A stretch of DNA of 64,000 nucleotides from Actinomycetes bacterium (GCA_021822605.1 JAKAQL010000008.1:1-64000); one strand, 5' to 3'. Counted from the first letter of the stretch, positions 47,702 through 58,325 are shown. Notes: generated from the sequence alone by a model not told the origin. Numbers and translations: made by a program.

Positions 47702-48962
47702 AGTCTTCCCCGGATGGGTCAGCTTCTGGATCAAAAGCGGTGGTACCACGGGGGGATGTGGTGGCATGTTCGACCTGGCGTCCTAACTTCTTGCCAATCG
47801 ATGTGTTGATTGACCCTAAAGCGAAGAGGCCTCCAAGCCAGAAGTAGGCGAGGCCGTGTCCGATCGCCTCGGTTGCGGTCACTGGCCCGAGAACATTGGC
47901 GAGGGCTCGCGAGAACTGGCTCAGTCCGAAGTAGCGCCCGCGGAGCCGTTTTGGAGCAAGTGCGAGGAGCACCGGAGTCCGGATGGGTGAGTAACACATC
48001 TCGCCGAAGCCGAAGATCGCTGCGAAGACCGCAAGGTCGACGAGTACGAAGGTCGTTGTGTGCCGGTAGGCGGTCGCCAGCGGAACCAACCATGCAACCC
48101 CGAAGACCAAGGCGGTGAGTTGGAGCGTTCGACGAAAACCCATACGGCTAACGAGCGAGTAGACCGGTCGTTGGAGGAGGACGATGAGGATCGGGTTGAT
48201 GACAAATCCGATGGCAATCACTTGCGGTGATTTATGTAAGGCGATCCCGATCAAAGCGGGTATGCCCGTGTCGAAGGAGGCGTAGCTGGTGAAGGAGAGG
48301 AGGACTGCAAAGACCAAGAAGCGCCTTAACCGTGGGTCAAAGAGTGCCTCTCGATAGCTGGCGTCCACGGGATGTTCACTCACGTGTCGATCATTAGGCA
48401 GCAAGAGAAAAGCCGAACCTGCAAGTGCGCCAACTACCATCCCGATGACGAGCAGGTGGAGGAAGGTCGTTGGTCTGTGTAAGTCGATAAGGAGGCCCCC
48501 ACTGAGGGTGCCTATGGCAAAGCCAGCGTTGGATGCCATGAAGTCGTAGGAAAAGAACTTTGTCGCTGGTAGGTCACCTGGCAACGCGTTCGAGGTGGCT
48601 ACGTTACGGGCAGAGTAGCGTACGTTCGAGAAGCCAAAAATGAGAGAGGCGACGAAGAAGAGAGGAGGTGTTCTTGCTAGGAAGACAAGGAAGTAGCCAA
48701 GAATCTCGACTGCAGTTCCGAGCGCAGCTGTGTTACGTGCACCAAAACGATCGACGAGAATCCCGCCAACGAGAGCCCCGGCCAGTGTGGCGATACCCTC
48801 CGTGGCGACGATGGTTCCGGCGAGTGGAGTCGAGATGTGCCGCGAGAAGTGTAGATAGAGGATGAGATAGGGCCACACCGCTCCGCCCGCCGCAGAGAGT
48901 AGCCCTGAGGTCACCACGACCATAGAGACCCGGATGATCATTGACCGGCGCGTATGTACCAT
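47688..48962 (-). CDS. MFS transporter
   Basis: About twelve TM segments, GGILVDRFGARNTAALGTAVEILGY, LRGRYFGLSQFSRALANVLGP. Confidence 0.9.
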   Translation of the reverse strand: MVHTRRSMIIRVSMVVVTSGLLSAAGGAVWPYLILYLHFSRHISTPLAGTIVATEGIATLAGALVGGILVDRFGARNTAALGTAVEILGYFLVFLARTPPLFFVASLIFGFSNVRYSARNVATSNALPGDLPATKFFSYDFMASNAGFAIGTLSGGLLIDLHRPTTFLHLLVIGMVVGALAGSAFLLLPNDRHVSEHPVDASYREALFDPRLRRFLVFAVLLSFTSYASFDTGIPALIGIALHKSPQVIAIGFVINPILIVLLQRPVYSLVSRMGFRRTLQLTALVFGVAWLVPLATAYRHTTTFVLVDLAVFAAIFGFGEMCYSPIRTPVLLALAPKRLRGRYFGLSQFSRALANVLGPVTATEAIGHGLAYFWLGGLFALGSINTSIGKKLGRQVEHATTSPRGTTAFDPEADPSGEDSTAE

Positions 48963-49255
48963 TTTCCTTTTTCTGGTTTGTTGTCATTGACCGATTCTGG
49001 TCGCCGCGATGTGGATAGCTATTCGATGGGGTGGATTGAGATTCGGGAGGGTTATGGTGATGGGTTGCGCTCGACAGTGGGCTTCTGCTCAACTCGGACG
49101 AGGTTCCAGCAACTGGAGGTGGTCGGGATCCTCGATTCGCAGTGGTGCCGTTGGCTGTTGCTCGTAGAACGAGGGGTCCTGCTGGAGTAGATATCAGTGT
49201 CAGAGTCAAGGAGTCATCACCTCTACGCTAGCGTTGAGGGGCCACCACGAGCGCC

Positions 49256-50359
49256 GTGCTTGACTTAAATCATGGAAGAAACATGCTCGAGGCGATGGAT
49301 CAGTTTGCCGATGGTCAAAGCGGGGTAGTGGTGCGAAGAGGAATGGACTTGAGCACGATGAAGGGAGCACAGGTGGAGAGAGTGTCGGACTGTGAAGCGC
49401 TCGTACCTCTCGATGAGCTAGCCTCATCTTGGCCATGTCTGGCTGGAAGTCGTGTGTTGCGGATGGAACGATCAGAGAATACCACCTGGTTAGTTGTTGG
49501 CCCAGGAGGCAAGTTCGCGGTGCGCCGTTATCGTGATGGATACCAGGATGTTGCGAGCATTCGGGCTGAATTGAGATTCATGCGGCTTGCAAAGGAGGCG
49601 TTGCCCGTCCAGGTGCCGGGAGTCATCCTGACACGGTTTGGCGATGAGTTGCTTTCTCTCTTCGATCGCCTCTACGTGGTGTTTACCTACGTCCAGGGTC
49701 AGATGGCAACCCAAGGCCAGGTCATCGAGCTGGCGAGCCAGATTGGGGAGCTAGCTGCGCTTGTCCATCTCTGTGCCGACGATAGCGATCGAACTCTGCA
49801 GGCTCGCTGGAGCTGGGATGCCTCCGTTCTCACAGGGCCAGCGCCCAGATGGGGGCCGTGGCAGCCGGCGTTCTCTCGTGATCCGAGAGGGTACGAGGTC
49901 GTGGCCGCTGCTCACGGGGAGATCGGGGCAAGGCTTGATTCCGCTCCTCGAGGAGGATCTGTGTTCGGCCTGTTGCACGCCGATCTTCGTGCAGCAAATC
50001 TGTTTGTCCAAGACGATAGGTTGACTGGGATCATCGACTTTGATGATTGTGGCTATGGATGGTATGCCTATGAGGCGGTAGCGAGTCTCTCCTTTTATGA
50101 AGCGTCACCAGAGGCGTTGGGGCTCCTGCGAGGTTGGTTGGTAGGCTATGGTCGGATTCGTGCCCTTGGCTCGCAGGCACTAGCGCTAGTGCCAAGACTG
50201 TTGATGTATCGCCGGCTTCTGCTCACCGGTTGGCTACTGGAACACCCACATGTCCGGGTGCCCGAGATCGATCGATCCCGTTTTGGAGCCGATACAGTTC
50301 GGTTGGCCACTCGGTACCTTGTAGATCCCCAGGACATAGAACGACTGTTGGGCGAGTGA
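49256..50359 (+). CDS. Aminoglycoside phosphotransferase/choline-kinase-like phosphotransferase (start uncertain)
   Basis: FGLLHADLRAANLFVQDDRLTGIIDFDDCGYGWYAYEAVASL (HxDxxxxN and D-F-D). Confidence 0.85.
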   Translation: MLDLNHGRNMLEAMDQFADGQSGVVVRRGMDLSTMKGAQVERVSDCEALVPLDELASSWPCLAGSRVLRMERSENTTWLVVGPGGKFAVRRYRDGYQDVASIRAELRFMRLAKEALPVQVPGVILTRFGDELLSLFDRLYVVFTYVQGQMATQGQVIELASQIGELAALVHLCADDSDRTLQARWSWDASVLTGPAPRWGPWQPAFSRDPRGYEVVAAAHGEIGARLDSAPRGGSVFGLLHADLRAANLFVQDDRLTGIIDFDDCGYGWYAYEAVASLSFYEASPEALGLLRGWLVGYGRIRALGSQALALVPRLLMYRRLLLTGWLLEHPHVRVPEIDRSRFGADTVRLATRYLVDPQDIERLLGE

Positions 50360-50530
50360 CGGCATATCCAGGTCGCGACGAGACCGTGCCTCAGTCGTAC
50401 CAGGCATTGAGATGAAGTTTGCTGGCATGGGCTCGATGGCTCATAGTCTGATTGCCAGGGCTTGGTCACGATGCTGCTTGTTGTGTCTTGATCCTGAGCC
50501 GAGCATCATGGGTCGTGCCGTCGAGATGAG

Positions 50531-52246
50531 ATGGTTATGCGTGCTACCGTTCTGAAACTCGCGAACGGCGCTTTTGTCCTCGGTGTGATCGTGGCGTTAG
50601 GTCTCTACGCTGGTGGTCACGTTGTTTCCTGGACCACTGGTTCCACCGGCTCGTCACTGTTTGCAACGACAGCTGCATCCTTGGCAAGCCATACTCGCTA
50701 TTCATGGGTCAACGAGGTCGACCGGCAGAATGACTGGCTCAGCGCTGCCGAGGTCCCCTCCAGGTGCACCTATGAGGTCAACAGCTCGAGTACCAAGTTG
50801 AATAGGTTGATCGCTCGCCTGGCTAACTCGCTTCAAAAAGCATCCACCATCTGTCTGACGGGAGTTTTCCGCCGTCAGATCCGTATTGTCGACAAGGACG
50901 ACCCCAAGCTGCTCACACTCGAGTCTGCCCCAGGGCAGCACGCGCAAGTAATCATTGGAGCGGTTCGCGATGCGAACGCACCGACGGTGGGTTTTGACGC
51001 GCTCAATCCGGCGATAGCGGTACTCGGATCGACTGGGGTGCGAGTGATGGGGCTCAGTATCCGTGATGTTCTAGCTGACTCGCCCGCTGTCACCCCAGTC
51101 GGCATCGACGTCGAGGTGGCAAGCCACGGTTATGGTCAGCCACCGTCATCATGTTTACGCCGTGGATGTCGTGATATCTCTATCGTGGATAATTCAGTAT
51201 CGTCGATTGTCAATCGAGCCGATGAGTCAATGCTGGTCAGGGGTCGTTGTGGCAACGCGGGGGTGGACGCGATGGGGATCGTTGTGGAGGACTATGGAGC
51301 AGGGCTGCGAGACGCCCTTTCGCGGGTCGTCGTGGCCTCGAATCGCATCAGCAACACACGAACGGGAGATAGTGAGAATCTTGTCATCAACGGAGATGTG
51401 CATCGGTTTCTGGTAGCGAACAATCGAGTGGTGAACGGGGATAACATCGGCATCGATGTCGAGGGTTGGTACAGTCATACTTCAGAGCCCATGCTTGGCC
51501 TCCTCCAAGGCAACGAAGTGGCCAACATCGACACGACCACGAATAGCGCTGCGGGTACCTGGCGGGGCGGTCACTGTGTTGACACTGCGAATGCGGCAGG
51601 GATCTATGACGATGGCGGGCACGAGCTCTGGTTGCGAGATAACCTAGTCGTTGACACGAATCAGGGGATCAGCCTCGATACAGAGAATGCCTATCGGTCG
51701 ACCGCCGAGCTATGGGTTACCGGGAATACGGTGATCGACACGGTGGGAACGAGCAACTCGGTTCCGAGCTATGGCCTCTCGCTTGCGCCGAATCTAGGTC
51801 CATCCGAGGATGCAGGTCATGCTTTCGATGCGCTCTATGTCGACGCCTTCGGTTACGACTCCGTGATTCGGAACGTCTTCGTCGCCGATAATCGCCTGTT
51901 GAACCAGTCGTTGCATTTCGACGGAGGCGGTGACGCTCAGGCAACGGTCGTCGCCGTTGGTGGCCAGTTTCAGGACGTGGCGATCTGCCATAACGTGGTG
52001 GTCGGGAGCGGTCATCGAGCTACCAGCCTGATACAGGTCGATCTACATGGCCATGATGGCCGCACTCTCAGCGTTGACGGCAACCGGTTTCATGGACTCG
52101 CACGGAGGGGTTCGAACTTTGTCGTCGGAGATGCGTCCGCAACCTCCTTGGCCGCCTGGGACCGGCTCCGAGGTCAACTCTCGGTCGACCCGACACGGCA
52201 GTGTCATATCCTCATGAAAGATCTCGGGGCAGTTGAGAGGCGTTGA
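50531..52246 (+). CDS. Secreted right-handed beta-helix repeat protein
   Basis: N-terminal signal/TM; repeated VxxNxIxxT/VxdNxv patterns (VVASNRISNTRTGD, FLVANNRVVNGDNIGI, WVTGNTVIDTVG, VFVADNRLLNQSL). Confidence 0.72.
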   Translation: MVMRATVLKLANGAFVLGVIVALGLYAGGHVVSWTTGSTGSSLFATTAASLASHTRYSWVNEVDRQNDWLSAAEVPSRCTYEVNSSSTKLNRLIARLANSLQKASTICLTGVFRRQIRIVDKDDPKLLTLESAPGQHAQVIIGAVRDANAPTVGFDALNPAIAVLGSTGVRVMGLSIRDVLADSPAVTPVGIDVEVASHGYGQPPSSCLRRGCRDISIVDNSVSSIVNRADESMLVRGRCGNAGVDAMGIVVEDYGAGLRDALSRVVVASNRISNTRTGDSENLVINGDVHRFLVANNRVVNGDNIGIDVEGWYSHTSEPMLGLLQGNEVANIDTTTNSAAGTWRGGHCVDTANAAGIYDDGGHELWLRDNLVVDTNQGISLDTENAYRSTAELWVTGNTVIDTVGTSNSVPSYGLSLAPNLGPSEDAGHAFDALYVDAFGYDSVIRNVFVADNRLLNQSLHFDGGGDAQATVVAVGGQFQDVAICHNVVVGSGHRATSLIQVDLHGHDGRTLSVDGNRFHGLARRGSNFVVGDASATSLAAWDRLRGQLSVDPTRQCHILMKDLGAVERR

Positions 52247-52280
52247 GGTTCACCCCGGTTCGTGCTGCTAAGCTTGACCG

Positions 52281-52940
52281 ATGGAACGGACTGAACTGAC
52301 GAGAGAGCGGCATCGTGCCTCGAGGGACACGTCTTCTCTCTACCGGTTACTGGACTCTCAGATCATCGGACACGTGGCCATCCAGACAGATCATGGCCCA
52401 CTGGTGCTCCCGACGGCCATTGCGCGGGTCGAGGATCAACTGCTCATGCACGGGTCGGTTGCCTCTGGATGGATGCGCCGAGCCAAACGAGGCGAACAGG
52501 TCTCGGTCGCAGTCACTCAGGTCGATGGCGTTATCGTGGCGCGCAGCAGCTTCGAGTCAAGCATTCGTTATCAATCGGCGGTCATTTTCGGGAGACCGGA
52601 GCCTGTCGACGACGAGCGAAAGCTCTGGGCGCTGACGGTGCTGACTGAGAAGCTGATACCCGGACGAACAGCAGAGATTCGTGAACCCAGCGCTCGGGAG
52701 ATTGCACAGACGATGGTCCTATCGATACCGATCCACGAATGGTCGTTGAAGATCTCCAATGGATGGCCAGATGATGGGCCCGAAGATGTCGCCACGTCGG
52801 TGTGGGCTGGTGTGGTGCTCGATCAGCCAGGTACCGGTCGTATTTTAGAGGCGCCAGACCTGGCCGCCGGAGTTCCGGTACCGTCCTCGGTGCGTGCGCT
52901 CGCGCACAGGAGCATGCCACTAGGCGATGCAGGGTCGTAG
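52281..52940 (+). CDS. Pyridoxamine 5'-phosphate oxidase-like flavin-binding protein
   Basis: SQIIGHVAIQTDHGPLVLPTAIARVEDQLLMHGSVASGWMRRAKRGEQVSVAVTQVDGVIVARS. Confidence 0.82.
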   Translation: MERTELTRERHRASRDTSSLYRLLDSQIIGHVAIQTDHGPLVLPTAIARVEDQLLMHGSVASGWMRRAKRGEQVSVAVTQVDGVIVARSSFESSIRYQSAVIFGRPEPVDDERKLWALTVLTEKLIPGRTAEIREPSAREIAQTMVLSIPIHEWSLKISNGWPDDGPEDVATSVWAGVVLDQPGTGRILEAPDLAAGVPVPSSVRALAHRSMPLGDAGS

Positions 52941-53120
52941 CGTTTGGCGGCAGGGTCCCTAAGGTTGAGTTCTTCAAGGACAGGCTCGTGTAGGCGTTGT
53001 CGTAGATGGGTCGTAGTGGGGCATACTCGGCCTCGTTGCCAGCCAAGATTGGCCGTAAGGGTCGGTTGGTCGGCTCTCCTGATGAGCCAGGCGAAGAGGT
53101 ATGGGTGATGAGTCATCGGT

Positions 53121-53136
53121 GAGGAGAGACCTCCTC
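53121..53136 (+). promoter_or_regulatory. Small perfect hairpin just upstream of the likely hisD start
   Basis: GAGGAG-AGAC-CTCCTC, 6-bp stem and 4-nt loop, about 37 nt before the ATG at 53173. Confidence 0.3.
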
Positions 53137-53172
53137 TACGGTAAACGATTGGCAGATCGAGTTAGAGAAAGG

Positions 53173-54483
53173 ATGGTAACGATGAGTTTCGAGGACGCAC
53201 TGAGGATCGTGGATCTTCGCGCCGTTCAAGAACCACTTCAGATCACCGATATCCCTCGTCCAGCTGCACCAGACAGTCAGATGGTTGATCAAGTGGGTGA
53301 GATCATCGACGAGGTCCGGGCGCACGGCGATCGAGCTCTTCTTCGGTTGACCGAGAAACTCGATCGTGTCACACTGACAACGTTATCGATTGGTCGCGAA
53401 GAGATGGAGGCAGCCTATCGTAGCCTTGCACCTGAACTGAGCCAGGCTCTTACCGTGGCGCATCGGCGTATTGCGCAGGTCTATGAGGCGGAGCTACCCA
53501 CATCATCCCGGGTGACGTCGGACGGTATTACAGTGATTCGACGGAATGTTCCAGTTCGATCTGCAGGTTGTTATGTTCCTGGCGGCGCTGCCCGCTATCC
53601 ATCGACCGTTTTACACACCGCGACGGTGGCTAGTGTTGCCGGTGTCGAACACGTGGTTGTGGCCACACCTCCCTTACCTGGCGGAGGTGTTGACGAGCCC
53701 ACCCTCGCCGCCTGTTTTGTAGCCGGGGTGGAGCGGCTCTACCCAGTTGGAGGTGCCCAAGCCATCGCAGCTCTGGCCTATGGAACAGACAGTATCGAAC
53801 GAGTTGATACCATCGTTGGTCCTGGGAACCTCTACGTAGCTCTCGCGAAGGCCCAGGTTGCCCTTGATGTTGGCATCGGTTCATCCTTTGCTGGACCATC
53901 TGAAGTGCTCGTCGTTGCCGACTCATCCGTCGATCCTCACTACGCCGCTATCGACCTCGCAGTTCAGGCTGAACATGGTCCGCATGGACTGGCTTGGCTG
54001 GTGACCTGGGATGAGCAGTACCTCCACGCCGTTGATGAGGCGTTGGCGGAGTATCTGCGGTCTGCTTCTCGGATGGAGGCGATCCGATCGACCCTGGCGA
54101 CCAATGGCTATGGTGCGCTGGTCCGCGATCGTCAACAAGCGATCGAGCTAGCCAACCTGATTGCTCCCGAGCACCTTGAGTTGCTCTACCAAGACGCTGA
54201 GGGTGATACCGGGTTGGTGAGAAACGCGGGTGTTATCTTCGTTGGTGTGGATGCTACGGCGGCCTTTGGGGACTATGTCGCCGGACCATCCCATGTGTTG
54301 CCGACCTATGGTACTGCGCGGTTTGCCAGTGGTCTTGGACTCGAAGACTTCTACCGGCGACAGCACACGGTGCTGATCAGTCCCACCGCAGTTCAGGAGC
54401 TCGGTTGGGCGGTTGAGGAGATCGCAAAGGTCGAAGGACTCACGGCACACGCTGAGTCCATATCGATTCGGAGGAGGTCGTGA
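53173..54483 (+). CDS. hisD: Histidinol dehydrogenase
   Basis: RRNVPVRSAGCYVPGGAARYPSTVLHTA, VGGAQAIAALAYGT, VGPGNLYVALAKAQV, FAGPSEVLVVAD; RBS-like AAAGG before ATG 53173. Confidence 0.96.
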   Translation: MVTMSFEDALRIVDLRAVQEPLQITDIPRPAAPDSQMVDQVGEIIDEVRAHGDRALLRLTEKLDRVTLTTLSIGREEMEAAYRSLAPELSQALTVAHRRIAQVYEAELPTSSRVTSDGITVIRRNVPVRSAGCYVPGGAARYPSTVLHTATVASVAGVEHVVVATPPLPGGGVDEPTLAACFVAGVERLYPVGGAQAIAALAYGTDSIERVDTIVGPGNLYVALAKAQVALDVGIGSSFAGPSEVLVVADSSVDPHYAAIDLAVQAEHGPHGLAWLVTWDEQYLHAVDEALAEYLRSASRMEAIRSTLATNGYGALVRDRQQAIELANLIAPEHLELLYQDAEGDTGLVRNAGVIFVGVDATAAFGDYVAGPSHVLPTYGTARFASGLGLEDFYRRQHTVLISPTAVQELGWAVEEIAKVEGLTAHAESISIRRRS

Positions 54484-55517
54484 TGCTGGGGCCGTCGCAA
54501 CCACACGTGCTTGCTACGAGCTATCACTCTCCTCAGCTCGAGGTAGATCTCAAACTCAATACCAACGAATCTCCGCTGACTCCACCGGAAGGATTTCTTC
54601 GGGAGGTTGCAAATCAGATTCGTCGCTCGTCGCTGAATCGATATCCGGACCGTCAGGCGATGGAGTTGCGCACACGGTTGGGCGAACTCCATGGGGTAGG
54701 TGCGGAGGCAGTCTTTGTCGGGAATGGATCCAATGAGGTGTTGCAGACCATCTTCCTTGCCTACGGAGGGCCCGGGCGCAGTGCCTGGGTAGCCCAACCC
54801 ACGTACGGGATGTATGCGCAGATTGGAGCTACGACGCGAACGGAGGTGGTATCTGGAGGGCGGAATCAACATGGCGAGCTGACGGCGGATACGATTGCCT
54901 CCGATGTCTCGATGGTAGTGATCTGTGATCCGAACAACCCCACTGGGATGGTCGAACCCGTTGAGCTCCGCTCACTTCCGTCCATGCGTTCGGATCAATT
55001 CTTTCTCGTAGATCGGGCCTATCACGATTTTGACCAGCGGGAAATCCCTGAGTGGGGTGGCGAGAACGTCGCGGTGGTGCGGACGTTCTCGAAGGCGTTT
55101 TCCCTTGCCGGTCTACGGCTGGGGTATGTGATCGCAGATCCAGCGGTCATCGACGCCCTCTACGGGATTGTCTTGCCTTACCACTTGTCGGCCCTCACGC
55201 AGGTAGTCGCGTTGACTGCCCTCGATTGGCGACAGGAACTGCAAGCGATGGTTGGGGTTGTGATCGTAGAACGTGAAGCGATGATCAGCCGACTAGCGTC
55301 GATGGGACTCTCCCCATATCCGTCAGCTACCAACTTCATCCTTGTTGACATGGGTGTGCATGATGCTCACGAGCTATGGCAACTCCTCCTGGAGCGGTCT
55401 ATTCTGGTGCGGGATGCGAGTCAGTGGCCAGGAGTGGGAAATGGATTACGGATCACGATTGGTACTCCCGAGGAGAATGCACGATTATTGTCTGCCCTTG
55501 AGGAGGTGCTGTCATGA
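54480..55517 (+). CDS. hisC: Histidinol-phosphate aminotransferase
   Basis: KLNTNESPLTPPEGF, RYPDRQAMELRTRL, NGSNEVLQTIFLAYGGPG, VRTFSKAFSLAGLRLGYVIA. Confidence 0.95.
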   Translation: MMLGPSQPHVLATSYHSPQLEVDLKLNTNESPLTPPEGFLREVANQIRRSSLNRYPDRQAMELRTRLGELHGVGAEAVFVGNGSNEVLQTIFLAYGGPGRSAWVAQPTYGMYAQIGATTRTEVVSGGRNQHGELTADTIASDVSMVVICDPNNPTGMVEPVELRSLPSMRSDQFFLVDRAYHDFDQREIPEWGGENVAVVRTFSKAFSLAGLRLGYVIADPAVIDALYGIVLPYHLSALTQVVALTALDWRQELQAMVGVVIVEREAMISRLASMGLSPYPSATNFILVDMGVHDAHELWQLLLERSILVRDASQWPGVGNGLRITIGTPEENARLLSALEEVLS

Positions 55518-56104
55518 GATCAGCAAAGTTTGAGCGTAGTTCACAGGAGACGCAGATCGTGATCGTGCTCAATCTTGATGGAGGACCCTCCTCGGTCTCG
55601 ACACCGGTTCCCTTCTTCTCGCACATGTTGAACCAGTTTGCTGTCCACGGTTCTATCGGTCTCTCGGTTGAGGCCACCGGGGACTGGATGGTCGACGCCC
55701 ACCACCTGGTAGAGGATACAGGTATCGCTTTGGGCAGTGCCTTTCGTAGCGCACTTGGTGACCGCGTCGGTATCGAGCGTTTCGCGGATCGGGTCATACC
55801 ACTGGATGAGTCACTAGTTCAGGTTGCTGTCGATCTGTCCGGTCGCGGTATGGCCGTCGTCGAGCTCGCAGGTAATCACTCACTAGCCCTTGGTACCCCT
55901 CCGTTCTATATGGAGCATGCGGAGGAGTTTTTTGCTGCGTTCGCCCGACATGGAGGCTGCACGTTGCACATACGATCGCTCAGTGATGGGAATACCCACC
56001 ATCAACTCGAGGCTGCCTTCAAAGGGTTCGCCAGAGCTGTACGTGATGCGGCGCGGGTCACCTCGACGCAGGTTCCGAGTTCGAAGGGTTTGCTTGATGG
56101 ATGA
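55514..56104 (+). CDS. hisB: Imidazoleglycerol-phosphate dehydratase
   Basis: PFFSHMLNQFAVHG, DAHHLVEDTGIALGSAF, DGNTHHQLEAAFKGFARAVRDA. Confidence 0.96.
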   Translation: MRSAKFERSSQETQIVIVLNLDGGPSSVSTPVPFFSHMLNQFAVHGSIGLSVEATGDWMVDAHHLVEDTGIALGSAFRSALGDRVGIERFADRVIPLDESLVQVAVDLSGRGMAVVELAGNHSLALGTPPFYMEHAEEFFAAFARHGGCTLHIRSLSDGNTHHQLEAAFKGFARAVRDAARVTSTQVPSSKGLLDG

Positions 56105-56209
56105 GCGCCCGCGCGTGGTAACCGTTCTGCATGGAACCCCGAGATGACACTAGGACCACTCGGCTCAGGTGATTGTGACAGCCCTGGCTCCGATCAGATA
56201 CCGACATCC

Positions 56210-56818
56210 ATGGAGATAGCGATTGTCGATTACGGAATTGGAAATCTCGGATCGCTCTCGAACGCACTCAGGCAGCTTGGTCATCGACCAGTCTTCATCG
56301 ATGACCCCCACATGTTGGAGAGATACGATCGTGCTCTTCTTCCTGGCGTTGGTCATTTTGGGGCGTGCGCTGTTCGACTTCGCCAGGCTGGTTTTGAGCA
56401 GCCGATTCTGGAGCGAGTCCAAAATGGTCGATGGCTCCTTGGCATCTGTGTTGGCATGCAGCTCTTCTTTGAGGGCTCTGATGAGTCCGAGGAGGCGGGG
56501 CTTGGCATCCTTGAGGGACGAGTTGAGCGCATGCAACCTGGGTTACGACTCCCGGAGATGCAGTGGAATCGTCTCTGCTTCGACACACCGACCCACCCGC
56601 TGTTTACCTCATTTACTGCCGAGGTGTGGACCTACTTTGTGCATTCGTATGCGGTAAGGGAGAGCGATGATGCGATCGCTTGGGAGGAGTATGGCCGGCG
56701 TTACGTAGCAGCAGTTGCTCATGGGTCACTGCTTGGCTTCCAGTTCCATCCCGAGAAGTCGAGTCGAGTCGGCCTGCGGATCCTCGGTGCGGCTCTTGGG
56801 TTGGGGATGGAGCGTTGA
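56210..56818 (+). CDS. hisH: Imidazole glycerol phosphate synthase, glutaminase subunit
   Basis: IAIVDYGIGNLGSLSNALRQLG, LLGICVGMQLFFEGSDE, LLGFQFHPEKSS. Confidence 0.95.
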   Translation: MEIAIVDYGIGNLGSLSNALRQLGHRPVFIDDPHMLERYDRALLPGVGHFGACAVRLRQAGFEQPILERVQNGRWLLGICVGMQLFFEGSDESEEAGLGILEGRVERMQPGLRLPEMQWNRLCFDTPTHPLFTSFTAEVWTYFVHSYAVRESDDAIAWEEYGRRYVAAVAHGSLLGFQFHPEKSSRVGLRILGAALGLGMER

Positions 56819-57570
56819 TGAGATTTTTGCCGGCCGTCGACATCCTTGATGGGCAAGCGGTGCGCCTCACGCAGGGGGACTATGCCGCAAGGACGATCTT
56901 CGGGGACGCCGAGGAGGTAGTGGATCGACTGCTCGAGGAGGGTGCCGATGCACTTCACCTGGTCGATCTCAATGCGGCGAGAGATCCACAGGATCGACAA
57001 AACCACGCGCTCCTCGAACGATGCCTAGCGAGGGCGCGGGAGTACAAGGCCTTGGTGGAGCTCGGCGGGGGTGTTCGCGATAGGGCGACGGTTGGCGCGT
57101 TCCTGGACCTTGGGGTCGATCGTGTTATCGTTGGAACCTCGGCTCTTGAGGCGGAGGGTTGGGTGTTTGATCTGGAGGAGGATTGGCGCACCAGGATCGT
57201 GGTATCGCTCGACTTTCGCATGCGTGATGGCCAGGCGTGGGTAGTCATGGATGCCTGGCGGCACACGAGCGCGTTTCGCTTGGAGGAGGCGGTTGACGAC
57301 TTTTCTCAGCGTGGTTTTGTCCTGCAGTTGATCACGCCAGTCTCACGAGATGGGATGGCAAGTGGACCAGATCTTCCGTTGTACCGATATCTTGTTGCTG
57401 AGTATCCGATCGGTTTGATCGCCTCTGGTGGGATCCGCGACGCTCAGGATCTTCAAGCACTTGCGTCGATCGTGCCAGGGCGAGGTCGCATGGACGGTGC
57501 GATCGTCGGAACCGCGCTCTACCGCGGGACACTGACGGTCGCAGAGGGATTGCAGGCATGCAACAGGTGA
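56818..57570 (+). CDS. hisA: HisA (phosphoribosylformimino-5-aminoimidazole carboxamide ribotide isomerase)
   Basis: RFLPAVDILDGQAVRLTQGDY, LHLVDLNAAR, ELGGGVRDRATVGAFLDLGVDRVIVGT, GLIASGGIRDAQDL. Confidence 0.95.
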   Translation: MRFLPAVDILDGQAVRLTQGDYAARTIFGDAEEVVDRLLEEGADALHLVDLNAARDPQDRQNHALLERCLARAREYKALVELGGGVRDRATVGAFLDLGVDRVIVGTSALEAEGWVFDLEEDWRTRIVVSLDFRMRDGQAWVVMDAWRHTSAFRLEEAVDDFSQRGFVLQLITPVSRDGMASGPDLPLYRYLVAEYPIGLIASGGIRDAQDLQALASIVPGRGRMDGAIVGTALYRGTLTVAEGLQACNR

Positions 57571-58325
57571 GAATCATTCCTTGTCTGGATGTTACGCAGG
57601 GTCGAGTGGTCAAAGGCGTCTCGTTTCTCGAACTTCGCGATGCCGGTGATCCGGTGGCGATGGGGGAGCACTATAGCGAGGCGGGAGCCGATGAACTCGT
57701 ATATCTCGACATCACTGCCACCACCTCGGCTCGGACGACAATGGTCGATCTTGCGGCGCAGGTGGCGGAGCGTGCACTGATTCCGTTTACCGTAGGCGGA
57801 GGAGTGGACTCACTTGCCGTCGCCAGCAGCCTCTTGCGGGTCGGGGCAGACAAGGTATCGGTGAACTCGGCGGCAGTGCGTGATCCACACCTTATTCGTG
57901 AGATTGCCGACGTCTACGGCAATCAGTGTGTAGTGGTCGCGATCGACGTTCGTCGAACGCGGGGTGACTACGAGGTCGTAACTCATGGTGGAACGCGCCC
58001 GACCGGTCTCGAACTCTCCGCATGGCTCGACCGGGTGCAACAAGAGGGTGCGGGTGAACTGCTGGTGACGTCGATGGATCAGGATGGCCAGCAAGCGGGG
58101 TATGACCGGGCGCTCTATGCTAAAGTGCTCGCCGAGACCGATGTACCTGTCATCGCGTCCGGTGGCGTCGGTAGTCTCGATGATTTTCTGGCCGGCGCGA
58201 CACTCGGCGTCCAGGGATTGCTGGCAGCGAGTGTTTTTCACTTCGGTACGTTTACCGTAGGTCAGGTCAAAGAGTATCTTGGGCGTGCTGGAGTGGTTGT
58301 TCGAAGTGGAGATGAGGGAGCATAA
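57558..58325 (+). CDS. hisF: Imidazole glycerol phosphate synthase, cyclase subunit
   Basis: VRIIPCLDVTQGRVVKGVSFLELRDAGDPVAMG, FTVGGGVDSLAVASSLLRVGADKVSVNSAA, PVIASGGVGSLDDF. Confidence 0.97.
   Translation: MQQVRIIPCLDVTQGRVVKGVSFLELRDAGDPVAMGEHYSEAGADELVYLDITATTSARTTMVDLAAQVAERALIPFTVGGGVDSLAVASSLLRVGADKVSVNSAAVRDPHLIREIADVYGNQCVVVAIDVRRTRGDYEVVTHGGTRPTGLELSAWLDRVQQEGAGELLVTSMDQDGQQAGYDRALYAKVLAETDVPVIASGGVGSLDDFLAGATLGVQGLLAASVFHFGTFTVGQVKEYLGRAGVVVRSGDEGA

Noticed and set aside
48733-49209. 158-aa minus-strand ORF MTLTLISTPAGPL...
   Set aside because: Overlaps the MFS gene in another frame and has Ser/Thr/Arg-rich non-protein-like composition.
53100-53172. Histidine attenuator leader peptide upstream of hisD
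   Set aside because: No run of His codons is present; only a small hairpin is visible.
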